Positions 25,912 through 33,955 of a DNA stretch of 64,000 nucleotides are shown here, one piece after another. How positions within the stretch are numbered: position 1 is the stretch's first letter; every line of letters begins with the position of its first letter. The notes beneath the pieces are model-generated. The model saw only the letters and a list, made by a program, of their open reading frames with translations. It had not been told where the DNA came from and did not search any database. The position numbers and the translations under genes are program-made. Source of the stretch: Actinomycetes bacterium (GTDB lineage: Bacteria; Actinomycetota; Thermoleophilia; RBG-16-64-13); the NCBI GenBank assembly GCA_024637035.1, contig JAGXFW010000016.1:372001-436000 (forward strand), written 5' to 3'.

Positions 25912-26424
25912 CTGACCATCACGCTCGACACCACCGACAGACGCATCATCGCCTGCCTGCAGGAGGACGGTCGCATGTCGGCCAGCGACATCTCGCGGCG
26001 CCTCGCAGGGGTGCCGGAGCGCACCATCCGGTACCGCATAGAACGCCTCAGCGAACACGATGTGATGCATGTGGGAGCCATCGTCGACCCCAAAGCCCTC
26101 GGCTACAGCGTGACCGCGGACCTCTGGATCGAAGTAGCCCCCGATCGTCTGCGCGAGGTCGCAGGCCGTCTCGCCGAACTCGAAGAAGTGAGCTACGTCG
26201 CCTATTCTACGGGAGAGCGCGACCTCAGCATCCAGGTGTACGCTCGAGACAACCAGAGCCTGCACGCCTTCGTGAGCGACGTGGTCGGCCACATCCCTGG
26301 AGTCACCCGCACGAGCACGATGCTCGTTCCGTGGAAGGTCAAAGATGTACATCAGTGGCGCGTTCCCGAGGAGGCGCCGTCGAACCGGTCGATCACCGGA
26401 CAAGAGACCAGGAGGACAGCATGA
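25912..26424 (+). CDS. Lrp/AsnC-family transcription regulator
   Basis: DNA-binding regulator with a helix-turn-helix (LDTTDRRIIACLQEDGR, then SASDISRRLAGVPERTIRYR) and a C-terminal RAM ligand-binding domain. About 170 aa. The only start consistent with the promoter and with GGAGGAGG (25900-25907) is the CTG at 25912, a rare start codon; upstream candidates lie in the promoter or before the ribosome site. The last codons overlap the aminotransferase start as ATGA, so the regulator probably controls that gene, perhaps sensing its amino-acid substrate. Confidence 0.88.
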   Translation: MTITLDTTDRRIIACLQEDGRMSASDISRRLAGVPERTIRYRIERLSEHDVMHVGAIVDPKALGYSVTADLWIEVAPDRLREVAGRLAELEEVSYVAYSTGERDLSIQVYARDNQSLHAFVSDVVGHIPGVTRTSTMLVPWKVKDVHQWRVPEEAPSNRSITGQETRRTA

Positions 26425-27782
26425 GCGGCACGAAGACCTCGACCAAAGCTTTGGAGATCACGGAGCGCGAGAAGCAGCGCTACGCGCAGATGACCCCGGG
26501 CAGCCAGGCGGCCACCGAGCGGGCCAAGAAGGTGCTCCCCCTCGGCGTGGCCAGCAACTTCCAGTTCTTCGATCCGCACCCCATCGTCGCGGCGCGCGCC
26601 TCGGGCAGCCGACTGTACGACGTCGACGGCAACGAGTTCATCGACTACAACATGGGGTACGGTTCGCTCTTCGCGGGCCACTCGAACCCGATCATGGTGG
26701 AGGCGATCACCAAGCAGGCCGCGGAAGGCACGCTCTACACCACTCCTTCGGTGCTGATCGCCGAAGTGGCCGAAGCCCTGTGCGAGCGGTTCCCCTTCGA
26801 GATGGTGCGATTCACCAACTCGGGCACCGAGTCCACCATGGACGCCATCCGTCTGGCTCGTGGCTACACGGGTCGTGAGAAGATCATCAAGCTCGAGGGC
26901 GGCTACCACGGCCACCACGACCTCGTGATGATGTCGGTGCGGCCTCCGCTCGAGGAAGCCGGCCCGGAAGACTCGCCGAACACCGTGCCATACTACGGCG
27001 GTATCACCAAGGGCACGGCCACAGAAGTAGTGATCATCCCGTTCAACGACCTCCCGGCCCTCGAGCGCGCGTTCGCTGAGCACGCGGGAGAGGTCGCGGC
27101 CTTCATCCTTGAGCCCGTTCCGGAGAACATGGGCATCGTACTTCCCGATGAAGGCTACCTTGCCGCCGCCAAAGAGATCTGCCACAAGCACGGCGCGTTG
27201 ATCATCTTCGACGAAGTCAAGACCGGCATCACGTCGAATTGGGGCGGCGCAGCCGCCGTCTACAACGTCGCGCCGGATCTGGCCTGTCTCGCCAAGTCCA
27301 TCGGCGGCGGAGTACCCATCGGTGCCTTCGGCGGCAGCCGTGAGATCATGGGCAAGATCGCCGACTGGACCGTGGCCCACCAAGGCACATACAACGGCAA
27401 CCCTCTCGTGACCGCAGCCTCGCTGGCCGTGCTCACGAAGATCTGCACTCCGGAAGCCACCGCCGCGGCCATCGCTCGCAACGATCGTCTCATCGCGGGT
27501 TGCCAGGCGATCATCGAAGAAACCGGCCTTCCCGCTCACACGGTGAAGCTGGGCGCCAAGGGATGCGTCACCTACGTTCCCGAGCGCGTGCGCACTTATC
27601 GCGACTACAAGAAGACCGACTTCGAACTGGCGTACGCCCACTGGATCTACATGATGAGCCACGGCATCTTCCTGCCTCCGGGCCTGGACGAGCAGTGGTT
27701 GGTGTCGGTGCTCCATTCGGAGGACGACATCGATAGGCACCTCACCATCTTCGAGGACTTCGTGCGCGAGGTGACCTCCTAG
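26421..27782 (+). CDS. Class-III aminotransferase (GSA aminomutase-like)
   Basis: PLP-dependent enzyme, 453 aa. Seen: NFQFFDPHPIVAARASGS, DVDGNEFIDYNMGYGS, FTNSGTESTMDAIRLAR, KLEGGYHGHHD, IIFDEVKTG and the Schiff-base Lys (~292) in LAKSIGGGVPIGAFGG. It resembles HemL, but the gene stands with an Lrp regulator and not with haem genes, so it is better called an aminotransferase or aminomutase of unknown substrate. Good ribosome site AGGAGG. The stop is TAG, followed by a clean terminator. Confidence 0.85.
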   Translation: MSGTKTSTKALEITEREKQRYAQMTPGSQAATERAKKVLPLGVASNFQFFDPHPIVAARASGSRLYDVDGNEFIDYNMGYGSLFAGHSNPIMVEAITKQAAEGTLYTTPSVLIAEVAEALCERFPFEMVRFTNSGTESTMDAIRLARGYTGREKIIKLEGGYHGHHDLVMMSVRPPLEEAGPEDSPNTVPYYGGITKGTATEVVIIPFNDLPALERAFAEHAGEVAAFILEPVPENMGIVLPDEGYLAAAKEICHKHGALIIFDEVKTGITSNWGGAAAVYNVAPDLACLAKSIGGGVPIGAFGGSREIMGKIADWTVAHQGTYNGNPLVTAASLAVLTKICTPEATAAAIARNDRLIAGCQAIIEETGLPAHTVKLGAKGCVTYVPERVRTYRDYKKTDFELAYAHWIYMMSHGIFLPPGLDEQWLVSVLHSEDDIDRHLTIFEDFVREVTS

Positions 27783-27832
27783 CGAGGACGTCCGAACGCC
27801 CGACCAGCATTCCGGGTTCGACCACCGCGACG

Positions 27833-27861
27833 AAAAGCCGCCGACACGTTCGGCGGCTTTT
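27833..27861 (+). terminator. Rho-independent terminator after the aminotransferase
   Basis: Perfect 12-base-pair stem AAAAGCCGCCGA / TCGGCGGCTTTT with loop cacgt; the T-run is part of the right arm. The A-run on the other side lets it work in both directions. Confidence 0.92.
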
Positions 27862-27936
27862 CTCGTGCGATAAAGTATCCGCGCGGGCGTCGCAATCGGC
27901 GCTCGCGCCTGCGAGGAAACCACGGTCCGGGGAGAG

Positions 27937-28911
27937 ATGATGACCAGCGTCCAAAAGCAGGGCAGTACGATCGTCGTCGTGGGCGCCGGACTGATGGGTG
28001 TGGGAGTCGCACAGACCTTCGCACAAGCCGGTCACCGGGTGGTGGTCACCGACACGGATGCCGGTCGTCGAGGCGAGGTCGCCGGTCGGCTCCGGGTCCA
28101 ACTGGACTTCATGGTGCTGCACGACCTGATCGACGCCGAAGCGGCCGCCGCCGCAGCCGCCTTGGTCGCGACTGCGTCGTCCATCGCGGAGGCCCTCGCT
28201 CCCGCCGCCCAGGGCCTGGTGCCGTATCCTCTCCTGGTGGTGGAGGCGGTGAACGAAGACCTGGCACTCAAGCAGAGACTGTTCGCCGAACTCGATGCCT
28301 TGACGCCGCCCACCACCATCCTCTGCAGCAACACATCGGGGTTGTCGATCACCCAGATCGCGCGCGACACCGCATCTCCCGAGCGGGTCTGCGGAGCCCA
28401 CTTCTGGAACCCCCCACACCTGATCCCTCTCGTCGAGGTGGTCTACGGCGAGCACACCGACAATTCGACCGCGGACACGGTGGTGTCACTTCTCGAGGCA
28501 GCTGGCAAGGCCCCTGTGCGGGTGCGAAAAGACGTACCCGGTTTCGTGGGCAACCGACTCCAACACGCGCTGCAGCGAGAGGCCATGGCTATCGTGGCAG
28601 CCGGCGTCGCTACCGCCGAAGAGGTGGATCTCGTGGTGACCCACGGGTTCGGGCGTCGGCTCGGGGTGGTCGGCCCCCTGGCCGTGTGCGACCTGTGCGG
28701 GCTCGACCTGGTGCTGCAGGTGGACTCGTATCTCCTGCGCGACCTCGAGTCTTCGCCGGAGCCCTCGCCGCTCTTGGCCGGATTGGTGGCCGACGGGGCG
28801 GTGGGTGTGCGCTCGCACAGGGGCTTCCTGGACTGGGATGAAGAGCGGATCACTTCGACGATCGCGGCCCGCGACGCGGCACTCATCGCCGCTCTGAAGG
28901 TCGAGACCTAG
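27937..28911 (+). CDS. 3-hydroxyacyl-CoA dehydrogenase family protein
   Basis: NAD-dependent oxidation of 3-hydroxyacyl-CoA or a related 3-hydroxy acid. 324 aa. Seen: Rossmann motif GAGLMGVGVAQTFAQAG (residues ~16-32), LVVEAVNEDLALKQ, CSNTSGLSITQIA, the catalytic region GAHFWNPPHLIPLVEVV and KDVPGFVGNRLQHAL, then the C-terminal helical domain. The 'WNPP' form is seen in 3-hydroxyacyl-CoA, L-gulonate and carnitine dehydrogenases; which substrate is used cannot be told. Starts ATGATG at 27937. The stop is TAG. Confidence 0.87.
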   Translation: MMTSVQKQGSTIVVVGAGLMGVGVAQTFAQAGHRVVVTDTDAGRRGEVAGRLRVQLDFMVLHDLIDAEAAAAAAALVATASSIAEALAPAAQGLVPYPLLVVEAVNEDLALKQRLFAELDALTPPTTILCSNTSGLSITQIARDTASPERVCGAHFWNPPHLIPLVEVVYGEHTDNSTADTVVSLLEAAGKAPVRVRKDVPGFVGNRLQHALQREAMAIVAAGVATAEEVDLVVTHGFGRRLGVVGPLAVCDLCGLDLVLQVDSYLLRDLESSPEPSPLLAGLVADGAVGVRSHRGFLDWDEERITSTIAARDAALIAALKVET

Positions 28912-28964
28912 GAACCTAGGGCTGCGCGGCTGCCGATCCTCGCCGGGCTGCGCGGATGCAAGTG

Positions 28965-28992
28965 CTCCCCGGGACCATTCGGTCCCGGGGAG
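28965..28992. terminator. Bidirectional hairpin between convergent genes
   Basis: Perfect 12-base-pair stem CTCCCCGGGACC / GGTCCCGGGGAG with loop attc, placed between the convergent dehydrogenase gene and livF. No T-run. Confidence 0.65.
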
Positions 28993-29000
28993 GCAATCGG

Positions 29001-29726
29001 TCAGTGAGTCTCGGCCCCCGTCGGGGAGCCGATATATGCGGCCTTGGTGTGTTCGTCGGCGAGGACGGCTGCGCCGGTCCCCTCGAGTGCCACGGTTCCG
29101 GTCTCCAGCACGTACGCGTAGTCGGAGATCTGAAGCGAATGGCGGATGTTCTGCTCGACGAGCAGCACGGTCAGTCCGCGGTTGCGCAGCTCTTGGATCA
29201 CCGAGAAGATGCTCTGGACGACGATCGGCGCGAGGCCCAGCGAAGGCTCGTCCATCATGAGTATGGTCGGCTGGGACATCATCGCCCGACCGATCGCCAA
29301 CATCTGCTGTTCGCCGCCGGAGAGCGTGCGAGCAGACTGCTTCTCGCGCTCCAACAGCTTGGGGAAGAGGTCGTAGACCTGGGTGAGCGCCTCATCGCGT
29401 CCCGCCCGAGCCCGCTTGTGACTACCTCCCACCAAGAGGTTCTCGTGCACGGTCATGTCGGGGAAGAGCTTCCTGCCCTCGGGCACCTGCACGACACCGT
29501 GGCGCACGATGTCGTGCGCCGACATAGTGGTCAACTCCACCCCGTCGAGCGTGATCGAGCCTTCGGTGGGCCGCAGCAGTCCGGAGACTGTGTTGATGAG
29601 GGTGGACTTCCCAGCGCCGTTCGCTCCGACGATGCTCACGATCTGACCCTGCTCCACCTTGATGCTCACGCCGTGCAGCGCCTTGAAGGCGGAGTATTGC
29701 ACGCTCACGTTCTCTACTCTAAGCAA
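29001..29726 (-). CDS. livF: Branched-chain amino-acid ABC importer, ATPase LivF
   Basis: One of two cytoplasmic ATPases that power a Liv-type importer. 241 aa. Walker A GANGAGKSTL (~35-44), signature LSGGEQQMLAIGRAM, Walker B ILMMDEPSLGL, switch His in VLLVEQNIRHSL. VPEGRKLFPDMTVHENL is typical of LivF. It overlaps livG by eight bases and ends the livJHMGF operon. Liv systems carry leucine, isoleucine and valine, but close relatives import urea or aromatic compounds. Confidence 0.95.
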   Translation of the reverse strand: MLRVENVSVQYSAFKALHGVSIKVEQGQIVSIVGANGAGKSTLINTVSGLLRPTEGSITLDGVELTTMSAHDIVRHGVVQVPEGRKLFPDMTVHENLLVGGSHKRARAGRDEALTQVYDLFPKLLEREKQSARTLSGGEQQMLAIGRAMMSQPTILMMDEPSLGLAPIVVQSIFSVIQELRNRGLTVLLVEQNIRHSLQISDYAYVLETGTVALEGTGAAVLADEHTKAAYIGSPTGAETH

Positions 29727-30447
29727 CGTACTCCTCCTCCCCGAGGTAGGCGTCGAGGACTGCCGGGTTCTTGGAGATCTCGGCCGGAGTACCCTCGGCG
29801 ATCTGGGAACCGAAGTTGAGCACCACGATGCGGTGCGAGAGGTTCATGATCACCTTCATCACGTGCTCCACCACGAGGAAGGTCATGCCTTCGCTGTTGA
29901 GCCGTCGTACGAGGGTGAGGATGTCGTCGATCTCAACCGGGGTCAATCCGGCCGCGACCTCGTCAAGCAGCAGGAGGTCGGGTTCGGTCGCCAGCCCCTT
30001 GCCGATCTCGAGGCGCTTGAGCTCCATGAGCGTGAGATCACGGCCAAGCGTGTCCGCCTTGTGGGCGATTCCCACAACATCGAGCACCTCACGCGCTTTC
30101 CTCTCCGCCGCCCCCGTGGAGCCGTGCCGCACGAACGCGCCGATCATCACGTTCTCGAGCGCGGTGATATCGGGGAACGGTTGCACAACCTGGAAGGTAC
30201 GCGTGAGCCCCAGCTTGCACATCTGATGCGACTTGCGGCCGGTGACGTCCTCTCCCTTGAAGTGCACGGATCCAGACGTCGGCGTCATGGCCCCGGCAAG
30301 CAGGTTGAAGCAGGTGGTCTTGCCGGCGCCGTTCGGCCCGATGAGGCCCACTATCTCGCCGCGGTCGACGTGGAACGTGAGGTCTCCCACGGCCGTGAGG
30401 CCGCCGAAGACCTTGGTGAGGTTCTTCACTTCTAGCAGCGGGGTCAA
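29719..30447 (-). CDS. livG: Branched-chain amino-acid ABC importer, ATPase LivG
   Basis: Second ATPase of the importer. 242 aa. Walker A GPNGAGKTTCFNLLAG, TRTFQVVQPFPDITALENV, LMELKRLEIGKGL in the signature region (ELKRLE replaces the usual SYGxQRRLE, with the same spacing), Walker B LLLLDEVAAGLTP, and the switch His in VVEHVMKVI. The N-terminal VKNLTKVFGGLTAVGDL is typical of LivG. It overlaps livM by four bases. Confidence 0.94.
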   Translation of the reverse strand: MTPLLEVKNLTKVFGGLTAVGDLTFHVDRGEIVGLIGPNGAGKTTCFNLLAGAMTPTSGSVHFKGEDVTGRKSHQMCKLGLTRTFQVVQPFPDITALENVMIGAFVRHGSTGAAERKAREVLDVVGIAHKADTLGRDLTLMELKRLEIGKGLATEPDLLLLDEVAAGLTPVEIDDILTLVRRLNSEGMTFLVVEHVMKVIMNLSHRIVVLNFGSQIAEGTPAEISKNPAVLDAYLGEEEYVA

Positions 30448-31463
30448 GAGGCACCTCCCTCACTGGCCGACACCGACATCGTGTCATCGGGAGTCTTCCC
30501 GAAGCGGGCCCGGATGCTCTTTGCGAGCCCCACGATGCCGTTCGGCATGAAGAGCATGGTGAACACCAGCACGCCGCCGTAGAGGAGCAGGTGTGCCCCT
30601 TGGAACTGCGTGCCTAGTTCGGCCCGGGCGATCTCCGCCACGGGCACGAGTATCACCGCTCCCACGAGGGGACCCCACACCGTACCCAATCCGCCGATGA
30701 TCGCGAACAGCAGGATCTGTACCGACACGACCTCACCGAACACCACCCGAGGGCCCACATACGTGAAGTATTGAGCGAAGAAGGTGCCGCCGGCGGCCGT
30801 CATGACGGCACTAAGCACGTTGGCATTGATCTTGGTGCCCAAGGTGTTCACGCCCATGGCCTCGGCGGCCTCTTCGTTCTCGCGCACCGCGATCAGGCGA
30901 TACCCGAAGCGACGGCGGTTGAGCCACTGCGCGGTGAGCACCGCCAGCAAGGTCATGAACAAGATGATGTAGAAGTAGGGCAACTTGCTGTCGAACTGCA
31001 TCATGAACGGATCGGTGCCGAGGTACTTCACCTCGAGGCCGGCCGCTCCGCCCATCGCCTTCCAGTTGCTCACCACGTAGACAGCCGCTTCCGTGAGCGC
31101 GATGGTCACCAGCGCGAAGTAGGCACCTTTGAGTCCGTAGCGGAACGCAGCGTACCCCACGAACCACCCGGCTATGGCTGCGAAGGCCATACCCACGAAA
31201 ATGCCCACCCATGGGGTGAGGCCGAATTCGAGCGCCAGATACGTCGAGGCGTATGCGCCTATGCCCATGTACAGTCCGTGGCCCAGCGAGTGCTGACCCG
31301 CGTATCCGCCGAGGATGTTCCACGAGGTGGCGAGGTAAGCCCAGATCAGGATCAGGATGGCAATGTGCATGTAGTAGGTCTTCAGGAAGAGCGGCAGGAA
31401 GGCCGCCAGCGCGAAGACCACCAGGGGTACGAGGAACTCCCTGTATTGCTTCATTTGCTTCAT
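30444..31463 (-). CDS. livM: Branched-chain amino-acid ABC importer, permease LivM
   Basis: Inner-membrane permease, 339 aa, eight or more hydrophobic segments. The family loop GYAGQHSLGHGLYMGIGAYAS is present, as is GLGTVWGPLVGA in the cytoplasmic coupling loop. It pairs with LivH to form the channel. It overlaps livH by four bases at its start and livG by four at its end, so translation is coupled along the operon. Confidence 0.95.
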   Translation of the reverse strand: MKQMKQYREFLVPLVVFALAAFLPLFLKTYYMHIAILILIWAYLATSWNILGGYAGQHSLGHGLYMGIGAYASTYLALEFGLTPWVGIFVGMAFAAIAGWFVGYAAFRYGLKGAYFALVTIALTEAAVYVVSNWKAMGGAAGLEVKYLGTDPFMMQFDSKLPYFYIILFMTLLAVLTAQWLNRRRFGYRLIAVRENEEAAEAMGVNTLGTKINANVLSAVMTAAGGTFFAQYFTYVGPRVVFGEVVSVQILLFAIIGGLGTVWGPLVGAVILVPVAEIARAELGTQFQGAHLLLYGGVLVFTMLFMPNGIVGLAKSIRARFGKTPDDTMSVSASEGGAS

Positions 31464-32338
31464 GCTTGCCTCCTGCTGAGGATGCCCTGTGGGCGGAAGA
31501 GCAGGAAGAGGATGAAGATGCCGAAGGTGAGCACCCGCGAGAGCGAGCCGGGCATGATAGCCGCGCCCAGACTCTCCGTGAGCCCGATGATCAATCCTCC
31601 CACGAAAGCACCAAGGAAGTTACCCATGCCGCCCAGCACCACGACCACGAAGGCGATGAGGCCAAGGAAGAGGCCAACGGTGGGCGACACGTAGTAGAAG
31701 GGCAACAGCAGGGAAGCCGCAACGCCCAAACACGCCGATCCTATGCCGAAGGCGAGCAGGTAGGTGAAACGGACGTCGACGCCTTGCAGAGTCGCAGCCG
31801 TGGGGTTCTGGGCCGCGGCACGGATCCAACGACCGATATCGGTGGTCTTGAGAATGTAGTACAGGGCGAGAGTCGCCAGGATGGAGCCGAAGAACGCGAT
31901 GAGTTCGGTGAGGGTCACCACGACCCCGCCGAAGTGGTAGTTGATGCCGGTGTAGCGCGTGCGCACCGAGAGGACATCCGCCTTGAAGAGCACCAGAGCG
32001 AGATTCTGGAGGATCAACGAGATGCCCAAGGTGAGCATGATCTGGTTCATCGGGGGATGCTTGAGGATCGGCTTGATGCTCACTTGGAAGATCCCGATGC
32101 CCACGAAGAACAAGACGGGAGTAGTGATCAGGATGGTCAGGTACGGATCGATGCCGAACTTGGTCACCAGGAAGTAGGCGAGATACAGCCCGATCATGAG
32201 GAATTCGCCGTGGGCGAAGTTGATGATCTTCATGACGCCCCAGATGAGCGTCAATCCGATCGAGATGAGAGCGAACACGCCCCCGATCATCAGACCGCTC
32301 GCGACAGCCTGGAGGATCACTGGTAGTGAGAAGGTCAT
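31460..32338 (-). CDS. livH: Branched-chain amino-acid ABC importer, permease LivH
   Basis: Inner-membrane permease, 292 aa. Seen: GGVFALISIGLTLIWGVMKI, INFAHGEFLMIGLYLAYF (typical of LivH), IRAAAQNPTAATLQGVD and GGMGNFLGAFVGGLIIGL. First permease after the substrate-binding gene, separated from it by a 133-base gap holding a hairpin that may lower expression of the membrane and ATPase genes compared with the binding protein. Confidence 0.95.
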   Translation of the reverse strand: MTFSLPVILQAVASGLMIGGVFALISIGLTLIWGVMKIINFAHGEFLMIGLYLAYFLVTKFGIDPYLTILITTPVLFFVGIGIFQVSIKPILKHPPMNQIMLTLGISLILQNLALVLFKADVLSVRTRYTGINYHFGGVVVTLTELIAFFGSILATLALYYILKTTDIGRWIRAAAQNPTAATLQGVDVRFTYLLAFGIGSACLGVAASLLLPFYYVSPTVGLFLGLIAFVVVVLGGMGNFLGAFVGGLIIGLTESLGAAIMPGSLSRVLTFGIFILFLLFRPQGILSRRQA

Positions 32339-32392
32339 ACCGCCTCCGGGGAGGGTGCATTAGTTTGACGAGGCTTCTTACCGTGAAACCGA

Positions 32393-32415
32393 CCGGCCCT
32401 CACGAGGAGGGCCGG
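32393..32415 (-). terminator. Hairpin between livJ and livH
   Basis: Stem CCGGCCCTC / GAGGGCCGG, loop acgag. No T-run. It probably acts as a partial terminator or RNA-stability element, the usual arrangement giving more binding protein than permease. Confidence 0.6.
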
Positions 32416-32471
32416 CCTGGATCTTCTAAACGATTCGGACCATCGCCTCACGGCACGGTCCGGACTTCATG

Positions 32472-33743
32472 CTACTCCGGGATCCTGATCTCGGCACCGG
32501 CGTACTCAGCCGGCCACACCGGGATCAGCTCGCCATCCTGGATCTGCACCACGAACAGCGGCGCGCTCATGTTCTGACCGTCGGGGCCGAACTCCAGCAC
32601 AGCAGTCGGCAGGACCATGGTCGGACCCGTGGGCATGCTGGTGGTCGCGAGGGCTTCACGCACGGCTTCGCGGTCGGCGGAACCGGCACGCTCGAGGGCG
32701 TCGGCGATCAAGTAGCCGGCCTGATACGCGTAGGCACCGTTGCCGGTGATGTCGCGACCATACGCGGCGGAGAACTTGTCGTTCAGCACCTCAGCACCGG
32801 CAGCGTACTTGGTGTACTCCATCTCGGTGAGGATACCCTCGGCGCCGGCGCCAAGACGGGCGACGAACTCAGGGTCGATCGTACCACCGGCGGCGTCGAA
32901 GAAGAGCTGCTTCATGCCCAGCTTCTCACGAGCCTGAGCGATGAGGATGGAGTCGTTCAGGTAGGTGACCGTAAGCACCACATCCGGGTTCGCGGCCTTG
33001 ATCTTGCTCACCTCGGTGGTGAGGTCTGCCTTGGCGGCGGGATACGCCACCTCCATCACCATCTCCATGCCGGCTTCTTCCAGGTACTTCTTCTGGCCGG
33101 TAGCCGTCGACTCGCCGAAGTCAGTGTCCTCGTGCAGCAGGGCCACTTTCTTCACGTCGAGACCGATCAGGTCTTTGAGGTCCTTCAGCAGTTCTACTTG
33201 GTCCTTGGCGTACCAATCGGCCTTCGGGCAGATGCGGAAGGTGTACTTGAAGTCACGCTCGGTGATCGTGTCCGCGACCGCCATGCTGACGATGAACGGC
33301 GTCTTCAGCTTCTCCGCCGCCTGCGTCGAGGGGATGGCCACGCTGGACTGGTACGTACCGATGATGGCCGTGACTTCCTCTTGCTGCACCAGTCGCTCGA
33401 CTTCGCTGATCGCGACGTCAGGCTTGCCCTGGGAGTCGGCCTCGACAAGTTCGAGCATGGCGCCACCCATGGACTTGATACCGCCTGCGGCGTTGATCTC
33501 TTCGATAGCCAGTTTCAGACCCTGCACGTTCTCCTCGCCGAGTTTCGCGAGGTCGCCGGTGACCGGGTAGAGAGAGGCGATCTTGACGCTGTCCACCATG
33601 GCAGCAGTCGTTTCGGTGGTGCCCGCCGCGGTGGTGTCCGTGGTGCCCGCAGCCGTCGTCGTGGTTGTCGTCTCACCGCACGCTGCGGCGAAGAGAGCCA
33701 CGGCCACGACCAGCACCATGACTACTATCCAACGACCCTTCAT
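32472..33743 (-). CDS. livJ: Liv-type substrate-binding lipoprotein
   Basis: Extracytoplasmic binding protein that delivers the ligand to LivHM. 423 aa. Lipoprotein signal peptide with lipobox AAAC (Cys22), then a Thr/Ala linker (~25-48) with repeated TTAAGTT units, then the type I periplasmic-binding fold: VKIASLYPVTGDLAKLGEE, GAMLELVEADSQGKP, TAIIGTYQSSVAIPSTQAAE, VALLHEDTDFGES. The Thr/Ala linker is usual in lipoproteins of Gram-positive, high-GC bacteria. Ligand could be leucine/isoleucine/valine or another amide. Confidence 0.94.
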   Translation of the reverse strand: MKGRWIVVMVLVVAVALFAAACGETTTTTTAAGTTDTTAAGTTETTAAMVDSVKIASLYPVTGDLAKLGEENVQGLKLAIEEINAAGGIKSMGGAMLELVEADSQGKPDVAISEVERLVQQEEVTAIIGTYQSSVAIPSTQAAEKLKTPFIVSMAVADTITERDFKYTFRICPKADWYAKDQVELLKDLKDLIGLDVKKVALLHEDTDFGESTATGQKKYLEEAGMEMVMEVAYPAAKADLTTEVSKIKAANPDVVLTVTYLNDSILIAQAREKLGMKQLFFDAAGGTIDPEFVARLGAGAEGILTEMEYTKYAAGAEVLNDKFSAAYGRDITGNGAYAYQAGYLIADALERAGSADREAVREALATTSMPTGPTMVLPTAVLEFGPDGQNMSAPLFVVQIQDGELIPVWPAEYAGAEIRIPE

Positions 33744-33918
33744 GTACGTACCCCCGTCTTAGAGAAATGGTGTGGGTCCCGGCTCGAATACAGCGCTCTG
33801 CGCTGTCGCTCGATCAAGAGCCCACAGGTAGGCTCGCGACTCTGATGGTCGCACTCGCAGCCTCATGACCGCATCAGTCTACTGGAAGTCTGAACGCCTG
33901 TACAGGGCATCGCTGAAC

Positions 33919-33940
33919 GGCGGTCAGACCACCGACCGCC
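33919..33940 (-). terminator. Hairpin downstream of leuS
   Basis: Stem GGCGGTC / GACCGCC with an eight-base loop, 16 bases beyond the leuS stop. No T-run, so only a weak candidate. Confidence 0.4.
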
Positions 33941-33955
33941 CGACCACCGGAAGGC

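Noticed and set aside
26421-27782. Glutamate-1-semialdehyde aminomutase (hemL)
   Set aside because: Similar fold and motifs, but next to an Lrp gene with no haem genes near; kept as class-III aminotransferase.
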